DNA of 64,000 nt from Dysidea avara (GCF_963678975.1 NC_089282.1:1488001-1552000), one strand, 5' to 3'. Positions 24,038-36,575 are shown, numbered from the stretch's first letter. A program made the numbers and translations. The notes: generated by a model from the letters alone, not told the origin.

Positions 24038-24230
24038 TGTGATGGGCGGGGCTTTTACTACTATGGTATCCATGTAACACAAGGCCAATCAAGATGGCTG
24101 AACTGACTTGATTATAAGCAGTTAAATTTCGTACCCGCATGGAATTTTATATCGAAATACTCTAATAGAGCAGTCACTTTTACTCTAAGAGCAATCAGTT
24201 ATATACTCTAATGGAAGAATCACTTAATTA
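24038..24230 (-). promoter_or_regulatory. 5' flank of the kinase gene with three copies of the recurrent motif
   Basis: An exact ACTCTAATAGAGCAGTCA lies at 24159-24176, followed by ACTCTAAGAGCAATCA (about 24183-24198) and a CTCTAATGGAAGAATCA variant (about 24207-24223). Any role in transcription is speculative. Confidence 0.3.
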
Positions 24231-25950
24231 GGAGTTTCAGAAATAAGCTGAATCAGTATTTAGTAATGTACTTTAATACAAATATAATTTGTGTATATAA
24301 TTTGTGTGTAGCTTTTATAGTGATTATAGGAGTAGCTAGCTTATCACTTTCATCCTATACACTCTTAGATACGGTTCTCACCATAGGGTGTAAAGGATCT
24401 ATGATCTCACTGTTTTATCAAAAATCTTCCATGTTTTATTGTCCTAATGATTATAGCATGTGACTATAATAGTATTTAAAAAGGATCTCAGTGTGTGAGC
24501 TGTTCTCTGTATTATCAACACTTTGGGACCAAGAATTTTTGGCCATATTTTTTCTGTACAATGTGCCTGTTTCAGGGTTTCCAAGTAGTTAATTCCTAGT
24601 ACTGGTCTGCGGGTTTTAATCATGCATGGGTAGCTCATAGACTTATAGGTGTACAAGACACATCCCTACTGAGTAGCTGTACACTTGTAGTATTGTTTAC
24701 AAGTCATTCCATGATTCATGCATGTCTATGTGTAGGCTTAGTAGCTATGTGGTGTGTCCCAGGGAGTTATATAAATATGATTGACTATCACAATCATGAA
24801 ATAGTATAATATTATTTGTAATAATCTGTTGATTTTTGGACCATTAAAACACTCAATGTCTCTCACCAACTGAGGCCAGACCCCGCTGATGCTAACTTTG
24901 TTGCTGTTGGAAACCCTCCTTGAAAAATTTTAGCTACACCCCTGATGATCAACTGTGCAGGAGTTAAGGGAACCAGCCCAAAGGCTACAATCACAATACA
25001 TGTTACATCAATCCACAATGTTATTTTTGCTATAAAATCAAGAGTTGGGTATATTATTGTTAGCAGCTTGGATTTAAAACAGGGGTAGAGTGTCACAACA
25101 TTTTTACTAATTTTGGGTTGTTCAAAACCGTTCTACATATTGCTTTCAAAGTACGCATAGGATAATCTAAAATCCTTCTTCTGGTGAAAATAAATTGGCT
25201 ACTCTTTGAGAACTGTATTTGACAGGCTGCAGTTGCATTTAAAATTTTTTGCATAAGTTTAAGCTAATAAAAGATATCAAGTCTTTGAAACTATCCACTA
25301 TATACTTACCCAAAAACTATTTTCAGAGTAGCTAGCATTCAAAATTTATGTACATAAAAAAGGTTAAAGTTTAAGGTAGGATGTTTGACACAATAGTGAG
25401 ATAGCAGTGTCCAGGTCAATAAGAAGTGGCTCAATTTCAGCTCACACTCTAGTCTTATAGTTTGAATTATAGATGTTCTATTAGAGTAATTGACTGTTCT
25501 ATTAGAATATTTAGATTTTTAGTGGCCATTGTCAAGACAAATTTTAGACCACTCCCTCAGTGAAGATATTAGCCCTTCCCATGCTCAGTCCATCATTTCA
25601 TTATCCAAGTGTAATCAGCTAGTACGTAGTAAAATTTTGGAGTGGCTTCAGCATTCTATATGCACTCCCTAAATCTGTCCTGGGTATGGCAAGATGCTCA
25701 GCATAATAGTGAGATAGCAGTGCACAGCATACAGGTCAACTTCAGCCTACACACTGATCATTTTCCCCTATAGTTTAGAAGAGATACTTTATCAGAGTAT
25801 TTTGTTTTATCAGTAAGATAATTACCACCTCTTAATTTTCTCCTTATGCTTTCCATCTTTTCATTGTCTATGCATGCTTTTTGCACCTGTAGCTTCTACT
25901 ATAGCTTCCTAGCTAACAGAAAGTTAAACATTATATATATATATATATAT
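24231..25950. other. Intergenic, no gene seen
   Basis: Contains one isolated hAT-like end (TAGCTACACCCCTG near 24930-24943), motif variants at about 25480-25520, and a short (TA)n at 25931-25950. Confidence 0.4.
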
Positions 25951-26279
25951 CTAATCAAAAACAGCCAAGCTGTAAAAAAAGGAGTGCGGCCCTTGAAAAG
26001 GCTATGGTGAAAAAAGATGTGAAATCCAAGGTGGCGGCCAAGAAATGGCTGTGATGGTAGGTTAATGGTAAAAATTTTAATAACGACAATTCAGGTGAAT
26101 TTGGTGCCGCTTGGTCAATTGGCACAAAATTCACCTGAATTGTCGTTATTAAAATTTTTACCATTAACCTAACATCACAGCCATTTCTTGGCCGCCACCT
26201 TGGATTTCACATCTTTTTTCATCATAGCCTTTTCAAGGGCTGCACCCCTTTTTTTTACAGCTTGGCTGTTTTTGATTAG
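25951..26279. mobile_element. Foldback (long inverted repeat) element, copy 1
   Basis: Two arms of about 150 bp are near-perfect reverse complements: the left starts CTAATCAAAAACAGCCAAGC and the right ends with its complement. The centre lies near 26110. The arms hold GGTGGCGGCCAAGAAATGGC. A second copy is at 51188-51505. Confidence 0.9.
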
Positions 26280-26600
26280 ATTTCACTTCTTTTTGTATTT
26301 GTATACCCCAAAGCCGGCCTATGGCCAGATTTGTGGCTTTTTAACCTATATATTTTTCTTTACCACAGGAAAAAGAAAAAGATTTTATAAATACTTTTAC
26401 TCATTCTGATTTTATCAGTAAATGTACAAATTATATTATATATAATGCATATATCAAGAGTTCATTATATTATGAACTCTTGCATATATTTATTACATGT
26501 CAATTAATCCCCACAGGATAATTTGCAGCTGATCTCTCTACTGGGTGACTTGAAATGTAGCTAAACTCTCTACAGGGTGATCTGCTTGGGATCATACTTC
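26280..26600. repeat. Flank shared with the 51-kb foldback, including two satellite units
   Basis: From GATTAGATTTCACTTC onward the text matches the reverse complement of 51030-51190 (TACCCCAAAGCCGG, CTTTACCACAGG). It then holds about two units of the CTCTCTACAGGGTGAT repeat (about 26530-26585) that is expanded at 49889-51005. The copies therefore belong to one larger element. Confidence 0.65.
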
Positions 26601-27000
26601 CTTGCCCAAAATTACCCAACTTACCTTTCCTTTATAACAGCTTGGCAGTATTGATTAGGTATATGACCAAGCCCAAAATGTCTTCAGGCTGACCCTTTCT
26701 TACAAGTTTCTATCGTTTTTTTTGTTTAGCTGAATTTTCTACTGCCTGACTGGCTGAGTAACTATATATACGGATGCTTGTAACCAAGCATAACTTGACA
26801 ATGGATAGGGCTAGAGGCTTGATTTCTTCACTGTTCAACGTCTCTTCATTCTGAGACATGCTTCTTCAATACATACAATACATATATATGCATCATGGAC
26901 TTCCCTTTGTCTCCTTTGTGTCCCAGTTCTTTTTACTGACAACATAAGGTGTCAGTTTGTGATAGTGTTCCCTGTGGCTATCGTATTTTCCATAGTGATT
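26600..27000. repeat. Dispersed repeat, copy 1
   Basis: Phrases such as CCAAGCATAACTTGACAAT, GGCTTGATTTCTTCA and a TCATGG...TTCCCTTTGT block are repeated in the same order at about 35760-36130. No coding potential seen. Confidence 0.55.
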
Positions 27001-27501
27001 GGATTGATTGCAGAGACGAAACCTACTGGATTGATTGGATTAATTTAGTCATCTGAAGTATAAGGAATAAATGTCCATTAGTATATCTACAACTTCTTCT
27101 GTTTTACTACTTTTTGGCTATTCCATTATTTTATTACTTTTTTTTTCTTTGATCCCATAAATATTTTCCCTCTTCTTAATGTATTGTCATCTAAGATCCT
27201 TATATGGAAATTTATATATCTAACTTTTGCTATGCAGTTACTGATCCAAATGTTATTTGGTGGTTAAAACAAAGTACTTTCCATCCAGCTACAAAAGATT
27301 TCAAGTACATGCAGTGTAAAAGCGCAGAGAAATATAGATGCTGAAAGATTAAGAGTTATTGTACTGTATTGGCTATAGCCACTCTACAATGACATCCGTT
27401 ATAGACACATATCATATTTATTGTAATAGTCATTGGTCCCAACTGGGCATAATAGTAATTACTATAGCATACAACAATGTAACCAGTTATTAGTTATAGT
27501 C

Positions 27502-28474
27502 TTACTGGATACTACACTGAGTGTCTTCTGTAGGAAGAGCAGCTGCTCTTTGTGTGAGGGTGTAGCTCTTCCCTTCTCCACTGCAGTGATAGAATATGCC
27601 TTAGCTCCTGCAACACCTTGTCCACCAGAAATACCTCCGATGACAAGGATTGTGTCAGAATCAATGGGGACTACAGCAACATTAGACCTGGGGTTGGACA
27701 ATGAAGCATTGGTTATTGGATTCATCCAACATGGCAACATCAGAGGTGGGAAGGAAATCACAGCCACCCATGATCATTAGTGGGTGAGACTTTGGTATTG
27801 TTATAGTGTCATAGTGAGGGGTACTGGGTAACTCTGTCCATTGTATTGGCTGACCACTAGAGTTAGGCTTGCAATGTACGTAGGAGATGAAGTGATCTCA
27901 TCAACTGGTAGTTGGTATGCTGTAGCATATCTGTTGTCTGAACTATACCCCACAATGAGGATCATATTATTATTGATGATGAGGAAAATGTCTCACATTG
28001 GCTCTGGCAGGAGAAAGCTAGTCATGAGTTGGTTGGGAAATGTTCAGCACCTCAATATCATCACTACCATTTTCTCGCCCTCCACCTACAATGATATACT
28101 CTAATTGAGCCGCTATTCCTGGTTTACATCTGGCTGAGAAAGTGGTTAGTCCATGCAATTGTTGTTTAGGAACGTTAAAACATTATTGGTAGCCTTGTTA
28201 GTGTCTGTATCCCATCTGCCAAGTATTGTTAATTTACCATTGATTGTCTTCTTGAGTATACTTATGAGAAGGTAACAGTTCCCACTGGTCAGTAGTAATG
28301 TCATGGCAGTAGATATGATAATCGGCAGTACTATCTGGAGTACCACCTACCATGATGTACACCTTCTTGTCATGTAGGACTGCTGTAATGTTGTACATGG
28401 GAGAGGGCAGGTCTGCACACCTCTCCCATGTGATCTCATAACAACCACTTTGCAGGCACCAAAGGAGGTGACTC
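27502..28474 (-). pseudogene. Kelch-repeat exon, frameshifted pseudogene
   Basis: Collinear with the kelch exon at 32003-33025, from the shared acceptor GTAG|GAGTC at 28474 to the same terminal stop at 27502. It is broken by a 5-bp deletion near 28455 (just after ESPPLVP), a truncated stretch near 28250 and a 2-bp insertion near 27567. Fragments such as CADLPSPMYNITAVLHDKK and ILVIGGISGG are still clear. The gene lies between two intact paralogues on the same strand, indicating tandem duplication followed by decay. Confidence 0.8.
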
Positions 28475-28979
28475 CTACAAGGAAGACATATAATCACTGA
28501 TCAACAATGGGTATTTGATAATAGTACAATAACTGATAGTGTCAAATACAAGTATAATATAGTATGTAACACTTTGTGAGGGCAGATCAAATAAATTTTG
28601 GGGGTATACATATATATCTGATATTACCCCGTGGTCAGGGAATTATCTGTATAATGCCCTGTGGTTAGGGCATTATATTTATAATGCTCTCTAACTCATG
28701 AGATAGTAGTACCACCCGGTTTGTTTTATAAAAGCTCAGACTGAAATCGATTATGGGAATAAATTAATGCTCACATGACTATTATTACGAGTTGGAGTTT
28801 GGCCTCAAGAAGCACTCAGATGGAGGCATTCAGTTTCCTTGCAATTCTACAAATTGGGAAACACTACTTTAAGGTGAGAACTAGTTTTATTGTGCATACA
28901 CAAGTGTTTTGGCACATTTACGAATCAGTATATGGGCCATACCCACATTACAGATAACACGAGGCCAATCGATTAATGG
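28475..28979. other. Intergenic, no gene seen
   Basis: AT-rich; contains a short direct repeat around 28625-28690 (CCCTGTGGT(T/C)AGGG...ATTAT). Confidence 0.35.
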
Positions 28980-29640
28980 CTCTGAAAACAAAACTGATTA
29001 GGTGTAATTAATGGTGAGTTTTGTTTACCACCTTAAGCTTGTTGTAGATCAATTTTTCAAATACTTTAAACAGCTAGAGCAAAGAGATTTGGCAGTAATT
29101 CCTCTTGTTGTTGACTTGAATACTGGTGAGTTTTCCATTCTCTAGCTATCAGTCCATTGTTGATACCACTACCTGTAAAGAGATGCATGCATGATGAATG
29201 GGTATGGTAAGAAATCGAGCACAACTTTTCAATACAATAGAAGGAATGTTGTCAATTTCACTGGCCTTGTGAGGGTTAAGTTTAGGTAGAACATCAAATC
29301 TCACAGTAAAGATAAAACTTAAGGGATTTTCAAGGAGTGGCAATTAAATCATCAAGGTTAGGTACAGGAAAGTCACTATGAGTGAAAACATAATAATAGT
29401 ACCTGTTGAATAACTCTTTGCTATCATCATTGTCAGATGAGGTGAAGCCATTATGTAGTCGTGGAGGTAGCTAGATTCTGGGTCTTAGTAAAATCCCTGA
29501 TTCTGGCAGGGGTCCTTAAAATTACAAGACTCTTCTCATAATCTGATTTATGGGAAGTATGAAAGGATTGTTGGGCTTTTGTCAGGCAATCAAACTTGTT
29601 TGATGCCATAGTTAAATTTATGCTGGAGAGTGTGAAGACA
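28980..29640 (-). mobile_element. LINE reverse-transcriptase fragment
   Basis: Minus-strand translation gives VLPKLNPHKASEIDNIPS followed by VLKSCARFLTIPI, the typical start of a CR1/L2-like reverse transcriptase domain, and further on ISLL and VFEKLIYNKL in shifted frames. Upstream is FTHSDFPVPNLDDL. Stops and frameshifts make it a dead fragment; no FADD motif is retained. Confidence 0.75.
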
Positions 29641-32002
29641 CTATATTGTTAGATATCATAGTTGTGGAGTAAAGCAATTGCAAATAGGGAATTGATGCAA
29701 TCTAACTTTGGAGATGAATAAGTTAACATCTGTTGATTATTATGATCTTTCAGGATGTACTACATATTGTCAATGTCTGACAATGTACTGTAATCACATT
29801 ATAGTAAGTATTCGCTTAGTCCTACATAATCTCCCCTTTTAAAGTTATATATACCTCTTTAATTTGATGGTTGTTAATGGAGCACATGCAGTATGTAATA
29901 GCAACAGAAAATGTTATGAGGTAATGGTCACATGTAACACATTGAGGTGGGAAGGGATGTATGAGGTAAAAACCTGTGATGGGTATATAGTTTGTAAGGA
30001 CGAGATTCAGAATATTGTTACGTTTGTGTGTTGGTGTGTCAACAAGTTGAGAATCAAAAATAAACTCACAAAAGTAACCAATTGATTTTGGCTGGGAGTT
30101 GAATTGCCTGTTTTAAGGCTATTGCAGTTTATAATACTGAGCATTGTTGGTTCGAACAATTTTCATGCTTTTAGTGTCACATTTAAAATAATCCTACATG
30201 CTGCATGCACTGATTGCACTCCAAACCCTTCTCAACCTGACATACTATGTACATTCTTGCTGTGTCCTTCTATTATGTCAACTCTAGAATCTATAGTCAC
30301 CACAATGTAGTAGCCCAACCAACTTAACGACAACTGAATATTAGTATTTTAGATTTGCATTTTAGAGTTCTCTTCTGTTCATTAGCTGGTTGCTATATTA
30401 GAGAGTTGTAGTTGGGGTTTATTATTCTACATAATTTGTATGCTATATTAGTAGGCCTGTGTCAAATATGCCAGCATAATAAAAAACATAATAGGCTGGA
30501 GTGCTATGCAAGGATAATGCTAGCATATTTGGTGAATATTTTAAACTATGGAACTTAATTCCATGAAAATAGATCAATATTCCCTACTAGAACAGTCAGT
30601 ATAAACTGCAATAGAGCACTGAAATGTATTGTAAATAGCTCCTTAGATCAATACACTCTCACTTTGTAATGAAATACTCTAATAGAACATTCACTGATTG
30701 TAAGAAAAGTTTCTAACCTAGGAGCATAATACAAGCGTAGTGGGAGCACTGAAGAGCACGATAGGTGAAAATTTTGGGAAATTCCTCAAAGCATTTTGAG
30801 CAAAATTTTGAGCATATTTGACTCAGGCCTATATTAGGGTGGTTTAATTTGTGCAACTGTTAAAATTTTGACTGCTCTGCAGCTGCTAGAGTATTTGAGC
30901 TGATCTTTTTAATGGAATTACACAAATTGATCATGATCGCTGCCTTAGTTTGTATTCCTGTCATAATGCTTGATACTCACACATACTTATTTTCTACCTG
31001 CTACCTGATTAACAAGGATTATCTGCTGTGTTTGTAAGTGGAATGTAAAGTCTCTATCTTACTGCTGATCATGTTTGAGGTAAGACATGGGGGCGGCTGT
31101 GTCATCAAGACAGAACAAGGATGTCACTAAATGTGCCAGATTTAATTTGTGCATAGGGTGCATTAACTGCATGGTGATGATGTCATTAACTGCATGGTGA
31201 TGATGTCATGATCACTGTCTATTAACTCAAATGACTAAAACATTATAGCTATATCAGTACTCTTTTAGAAGTGTGAGTCTGCATGTGTGTGTATGTATTA
31301 ATGCATGGGGACTTTATATCACCTGGTGTATTTATTGTACATGATGCATGGATAAAATCCATGTGAACTTCAAGTATATGTCCTGAGATATGTCCTCATG
31401 GTATGTCTACATGAACCTGTATGGTTACATTAGAAGTTTTGAGATAAATGGTTTTAAAGATTTTAAGCCATTATAACTTGCCAAGGGAAGTGAACACACG
31501 TATGAAATTTACACAAGAGATGCATCAATTTATTAACTTAATGTCAGACTACTTCCAGTACTTGTACCTGCTTGTAGAGTTTCCTGCCAAATAAGATAGA
31601 AAAATCTGAGCAGTTGGACGAGTGAAGTAGTATCACCAGTGCTCACAAAGGGGTGGGAGGTGGAGGCAGAGCAGGTCCTTCACAAGGCAAGAAACCACCA
31701 TTCGAGCTTACCACACCACCCAGAAAAGATGTCTGTTAAAACCCTCGAGTAGTTTGAGAAATGCAATGCTGAGGGTCAAACAATGGCTGGTAGCTAGTGT
31801 AGCTTTATCCACTGGTGGTGTTAGTTTGAATTTGCTTGGATTGGTTTTTGTAAAATCTGGTCACATATATATCATGTCGATTTCCCTACATGATCAATTG
31901 TCCCACAATGATATCAACATAATATTATGTTTTTAACAGTCATTAATCTCAATTGGAATAGCAAAATGCAACAAAGTAAAGAGTCATTAATTAGTTATAG
32001 TG
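29641..32002. other. Intergenic between LINE fragment and kelch exon
   Basis: No gene supported. Motif variants occur at about 30585-30625 and 30675-30695. A 25-bp direct duplication (CATTAACTGCATGGTGATGATGT) lies at about 31151-31208. Confidence 0.4.
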
Positions 32003-33025
32003 TTACTGGATATTACAATGAGTGTCTTCTGTAGGAATAGCAGCTGCTCTTTGTGTAAGGGTAGCTTTTCCCTTCTCCACTGTAGTGATGGAATGTGCCT
32101 TAGATTTTGCAACACCGCTTCCACCAGTAGAACCTCCGAGGACAAGGATGGCATCAGAGTTGATGGGGACCACAGCAGCACTGTGCCTGGGGCTGGACAA
32201 TGATGACACTTTTTTCCATTTATTACTAGAATCATCCAACATGGTAACATTTGAGGTAGGAACAAACTGGAAATTATGACCACCCATGATCACTGGTGGG
32301 TGAGAGCTTGGTATTGTCCTAGTGTCATAGTGAGGGGCACTGGGTAACTCCGTCCATAGTATGGGCTGATCAGTAGTATCATGTGACATGGTGGATGTAG
32401 TTACCTTATCCACTGGTAGTCGGTATGATGCATTGGTCACCTTGCCACCTGCTACATAGTACCCCACAATGACAATCATATGGTCACTGATGGTGGGGTA
32501 AATGGCCCACATTGGCTCTGGTAGGAGAACACTAGTCAAGATCCACTGAAATGGTTGTGTAGTGTTCAGTATCTCAATATCATCATTGATAGTGTTAGTG
32601 TCTCTCCATCCACCTGCTACAATGATGTACTCTGAGTGACTCACTACTCCTGGTTCACGCCTTACTCTTAACAAGTTGGGGAAGTGACCAGTCCAACTAT
32701 TGTTTATGTTAGTAGATACTTTGTTAGTAACCTTCATAGTAACACTACTCTGTCCACCGATTACAGTTAATTTATCATCAATTATTTGTAGTCTACCGCA
32801 GTAATGACCGGGGGAAGGTAATTGTTCCCAATGATCAGTGGTAATGTTGTAGCAATAGACATAATCTAATGTATCATTATCTGGAGCATCACCAGCCATG
32901 ATGTATACCTTCTTGTCATGTACGACTGCTGATATGGCATACATGGGAGAGGGAAGGTCTGCACACTTCTCCCATGTGAGCTCATAGCAACCACTTTGTA
33001 GTGATGGCACCAAAGGAGGAGACTC
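32003..33025 (-). CDS. Kelch-repeat exon, intact paralogue (5' exons not found)
   Basis: The exon opens after acceptor TTTTTGTAG at 33025 in phase 0 (ESPPLVPSLQSGCYE) and runs 340 codons to a stop at 32003. Six kelch blades are visible (KVYIMAG, LTVIGGQ, IIVAGGW, IVIVGYY, PVIMGGH, ILVLGGS), enough for a closed propeller. It is close in sequence to 15876-16892 and shares its exon boundary and length, so it is likely the C-terminal half of a second kinase- or adaptor-kelch gene. No kinase exon was seen upstream on this strand as far as the end of the window. Either the 5' exon is very distant or the copy was duplicated without it; in the second case it would not be translated from an ATG at the exon start. 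Confidence 0.75.
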   Translation of the reverse strand, partial: ESPPLVPSLQSGCYELTWEKCADLPSPMYAISAVVHDKKVYIMAGDAPDNDTLDYVYCYNITTDHWEQLPSPGHYCGRLQIIDDKLTVIGGQSSVTMKVTNKVSTNINNSWTGHFPNLLRVRREPGVVSHSEYIIVAGGWRDTNTINDDIEILNTTQPFQWILTSVLLPEPMWAIYPTISDHMIVIVGYYVAGGKVTNASYRLPVDKVTTSTMSHDTTDQPILWTELPSAPHYDTRTIPSSHPPVIMGGHNFQFVPTSNVTMLDDSSNKWKKVSSLSSPRHSAAVVPINSDAILVLGGSTGGSGVAKSKAHSITTVEKGKATLTQRAAAIPTEDTHCNIQ

Positions 33026-34570
33026 CTACAAAAAGACATCAACACTGATCACAATATCCATGCGTTCAGTAAAAAAATTAATTTCAACAGTGTGATATAT
33101 TGCATACTTTAATCATTTGATATTTAATTTGATTTATTATCTTATACTCAAAACAATTGGCACAATGCCATTCCTCCTTGTTGGAGTGATACAAAAAAGA
33201 AAAAAAAAGACAACAACAGCAAAAATACATGCTTGTAACCGTAATATTCCAGTACCCCCAGTAACTCTGGGGGGTACAAAGCACTGGCTTTAATTATGTT
33301 AGTACAGTGCAAGCCTTATTGACGATGATGATAAAACGTAGTCATTTGTATTGCTCCAGTGGAAGTATCAATGCCAACTTATTTATTTTGCATTCCCCTT
33401 ATAGAGCATTATATCCATGCAAACAACCATAGAATTTAGGAACCCTTGGAATCTGCATGGATTGTACTTTGTACACTTGCTGTTCTGAACTCCAGATGTT
33501 TGTTCAATCTTGTCAACTGACAGAGAAACTTTGAGGCAACCAGAACATTGTCACAAAGTTCAGTTGTAACACCTAAATTGATTCATTATAGCATCTTTCC
33601 ATATACTTTGCCCTTTAGTGCCAGAATACTTTGAGGCTACCATCATACACTACAATAGTACTGTATAGTAGGTGTTGGTAAGAAATCATATGGTTTGGTA
33701 GATTTTTGCACCTTAAAAAATGGCCTTGCAGTAAGTTTTACCTGAAAAACCACCTGGAACCTGTTATAATGATGCTGTACCTTGGGTAAACAAAGTGGAA
33801 AGTCAAATGTTTCGATGTACAGTGAGTTTTAATTTTGAAATTCACCTACATTTTGTTTGCCAGCCTGCCTGCTGTAAGACCCGGTAGTGCTAGGTGTATG
33901 GCTCCAGAAATTTCAGACAGTCAAGGTAATGATGGCGGATTCACGAATCTGTTCCGATTACGTTCTGTCCACTGCTCCATGCTGTTTGCTTTCATCATTC
34001 ATCCACTTCTTTGTTCTTCTTGAAGGATAATTAATATTTGTGGCACTAAATAGTAGTGGCGCTTAATAGTTACGGCATGCGTCACAACCCACATATGTGA
34101 TTTTAACAAAGTGTGAATTAATACGTGTACCTAAGATGAGGGTGAACGGGTGTAGTACCCAAGGAATTTATTAACGCTGGGTAGTCGTTTTATATAGTCT
34201 TAATTACCAGTTTAGCTATTTTGTGAGGTAGCTAGCTAATAATGTCTTTGAGGGGCGGATCCACCTCAGGATCCAGACTTCTAAAAGAGAGGGTTTCACT
34301 CTTATAATGGTGGACTCTCCAGTGATGTTTTACTTTAAAATCATCAACATTTAAGCCATTAGAAATGCAGCTGAAGCCTTTAACAGTTGCTGTAATAGCT
34401 TTAAGACAAAACGGTAATTATTTTTCAGAGGCGCTTATTGTATACGAAAGTAAAAGATAGCTGCTTCAGGTGATATTTATACTATGTGGAAAACAAAAAC
34501 AGTATAATATAGCTAGCTAGCTGGATAAAAAAGTAAACAAGCTAGCTGTTATTTAAAAAGTTTAAAAGAT
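33026..34570. other. Intergenic; possible small plus-strand start near 33890
   Basis: At 33889-33916 an ATG GCT opens a nine-codon frame ending at a GTAATG donor (MAPEISDSQ). It would be a very short first exon and no downstream exon was found. A single hAT-like end (GAGGGGCGGATCC) is at about 34251. Confidence 0.2.
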
Positions 34571-34928
34571 TCTAAAGGAAGTAGGGGTTGATATAATACA
34601 CACGTTACAAAAAGTAAGGAAATAAGCTCAAAAGTGTTACAGCTGAAATGAGAAATGATCCAGCAGTAAAAAGTAAGGAAACAAGATTAGACGACTACTT
34701 GATAAAATTAGACACTTTAATCCCTACTTTTGGCTAATTTGATGGTCTCATTTCAAGATGCTAGCCAAAAGTAGGCATTAAAGTGTGTCTCATTATAGCA
34801 AGTAGTCATCTAATCTTGTTTCCTTACCTTTTACTGCTGGATCATTTCTCATTTCAGCTGTAACATTTTTGAGCTTATTTCCTTATTTTTTGTAGCGTGT
34901 ATATTATATCAACCCCTACTTCCTTTAG
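34571..34928. mobile_element. Foldback element with arms of about 165 bp
   Basis: The left arm (about 34571-34735) and right arm (about 34763-34928) are near-perfect reverse complements, for example CTAAAGGAAGTAGGGGTTGA against TCAACCCCTACTTCCTTTAG. The spacer is about 27 bp. It has no coding capacity. Confidence 0.9.
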
Positions 34929-35302
34929 AAATTTTTAATAATAGCTAGTATATGTAGAACACTTTCAATTTTAACTCTCAGGCAATTAATAGGTTGATTA
35001 ATCAATCAAAAAATTAACACAGTGTTTGTTCAACTTTCTTCAGATTTAGTCAAGATTGTAGAACACAGCTTTCATTCTTGACAGAGATAGTAAGGTACTT
35101 CTAAAATATCTGTTTTAAGCATATCATATACTTTCTAACACTCTAGTTGGATATCTTCTGAGAAGATTTTTAAAATTAAACCTCCTATAGGTTTGAATTT
35201 GGGAGCATTATTAATAGCAATAATTATTATCTAACAAAGTGTATGCTTTGTAAAGCATTTAAAAATTATTAGTAGCCTATCTGAGATAAAACCTGTTTGA
35301 TG

Positions 35303-35601
35303 CAGGGGCGTACACAGGAATTTTGAAAAGGGGTTTCCACTTCAGCTAAGTGACTGTTATATTAGAGTATTTTGTATTACCTGACTGCTCTATTAGAGTA
35401 TCTCGACCTTTTCACCAAAATCATAATTCAAAAAACAATGCTATAAGTGTTTCTATCATGTTAGAAACTATTATTTAACAAAGATAAATAAAATATGTTC
35501 TGTTCCATGATAGATTCCAGGTTCTGGAAACCTAAAGTGTCATTTTTTATTGTTTCAAGTAGTGTGTAAAACCCCTGGAAACCCCCCTCAGTACGCCCCT
35601 G
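35303..35601. mobile_element. MITE, 299 bp, 5-bp target duplication
   Basis: The ends are CAGGGGCGTAC and GTACGCCCCTG, flanked by TGATG on both sides (35298-35302 and 35602-35606). Subterminal GGGGTTTCC and GGAAACCCCC mirror each other. It contains a motif pair: GTGACTGTTATATTAGAGTA (about 35350) and an exact TGACTGCTCTATTAGAGT at 35382-35399. Confidence 0.92.
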
Positions 35602-35759
35602 TGATGGTAAAGTGTACTGTAGCAAAATCAAAATACAGTAGTATTGTTATAACTTGCAAAATTTATAAATTGATGACATCATACAGTACGGTAGTATACT
35701 GTATAGTAGGGATCATGCAGAACTGGGCTTTTCCAGCCAAAAATATCACCCTAGCTAAA

Positions 35760-36130
35760 ACCAGCCTCAATTTCCTTTTATGACAACTTGGCGATATTGG
35801 TTAGGCAGTCAAACCCAAAAATGTCTTTAGATCAACCCCAAACCCTTCCAAAAAGTTTCTATGGAATTAAAAAAAGATTCTATTTAACAGAATTTTATTC
35901 TGACTAACTGATGCCTTCAGCCAAGCATAACTTGACAATATACAGGCTTGATTTCTTCAGTGTTCGACATCACTTTGTACCGAGATGTGCCTTTTCACCA
36001 ACCGCAGTATGTACAATACACTCATCATGGTCTTCCCTTTGTCCCCAGTTCTTTCCGCTTACAATGCAAGGTGTTCATTTATTAGTGATAGCACATTAGT
36101 GGCTTCCTGCTATAGTACGAGCTGCTCAAC
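35760..36130. repeat. Dispersed repeat, copy 2
   Basis: Matches 26600-27000 in order and orientation (CAGCCAAGCATAACTTGACAAT, GGCTTGATTTCTTCAGTGTTC, ATGGTCTTCCCTTTGTCCCC). Confidence 0.55.
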
Positions 36131-36241
36131 TTTCTGTGCTGGCTGGTACATTTGTTTCACTAGCCATTATAGGTAAAGTATGTTACCATTTCATTTTAAT
36201 AGTAATTTCGCGTAATTTGGCTCTTATGATTAAAAGCTGTG

Positions 36242-36435
36242 TTCATAGGATTAGGAACAGTACCCCTAGAGTTAAAAGTTTTGCTCCTAGGATTAGGAAA
36301 ATCACTACTAGTATTAAGGAAAACCACCCCTAGGATTAGGAAAAACTGCCTGTAGTGTTAGGAACAGCGTCCTTTGGGAGTAGGACAATGTTTTACAACA
36401 TTAGGTTAGGGTTAGGGGTATGGGTTAGATAGTGA
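36242..36435. repeat. Degenerate GGATTAGGAAA tandem repeat ending in TTAGGG-like units
   Basis: Six or more diverged units of the CCTAGGATTAGGAAAA type end in TTAGGTTAGGGTTAGGGGTA at about 36402. The G-rich units are too few and irregular to be a telomere. Confidence 0.5.
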
Positions 36436-36489
36436 TATATAGTCATTTACATTCATAACATATAAATAAGACAAAAATAAGTAGAGCTG

Positions 36490-36575
36490 GCAGCTAGCAC
36501 TGGTGGTACAGTGGTTTGGGATGCTGCCTCTCAGGTTGGAGGTCTGTGGTTCAAATTCCCCTTGTGAAAAAGTTT
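36490..36575 (+). mobile_element. tRNA-derived SINE head (family 3)
   Basis: A tRNA-like sequence has A-box-like TGGTACAGTGGTTTGGGAT, an anticodon-arm-like CCTCTCAGGTTGGAGG and a B-box-like GGTTCAAATTCCC, followed by a T-rich stretch. The arms do not pair well enough for a tRNA gene. Confidence 0.5.

Noticed and set aside
24855..24945. Another hAT MITE ending TAGCTACACCCCTG
   Set aside because: Only one end is recognisable and no target duplication could be matched.
36395..36430. Interstitial telomere
   Set aside because: Only two or three TTAGGG units at the end of a degenerate G-rich repeat.
36490..36575. tRNA gene
   Set aside because: A and B boxes are present but the acceptor and anticodon arms do not pair properly; it is SINE-like.
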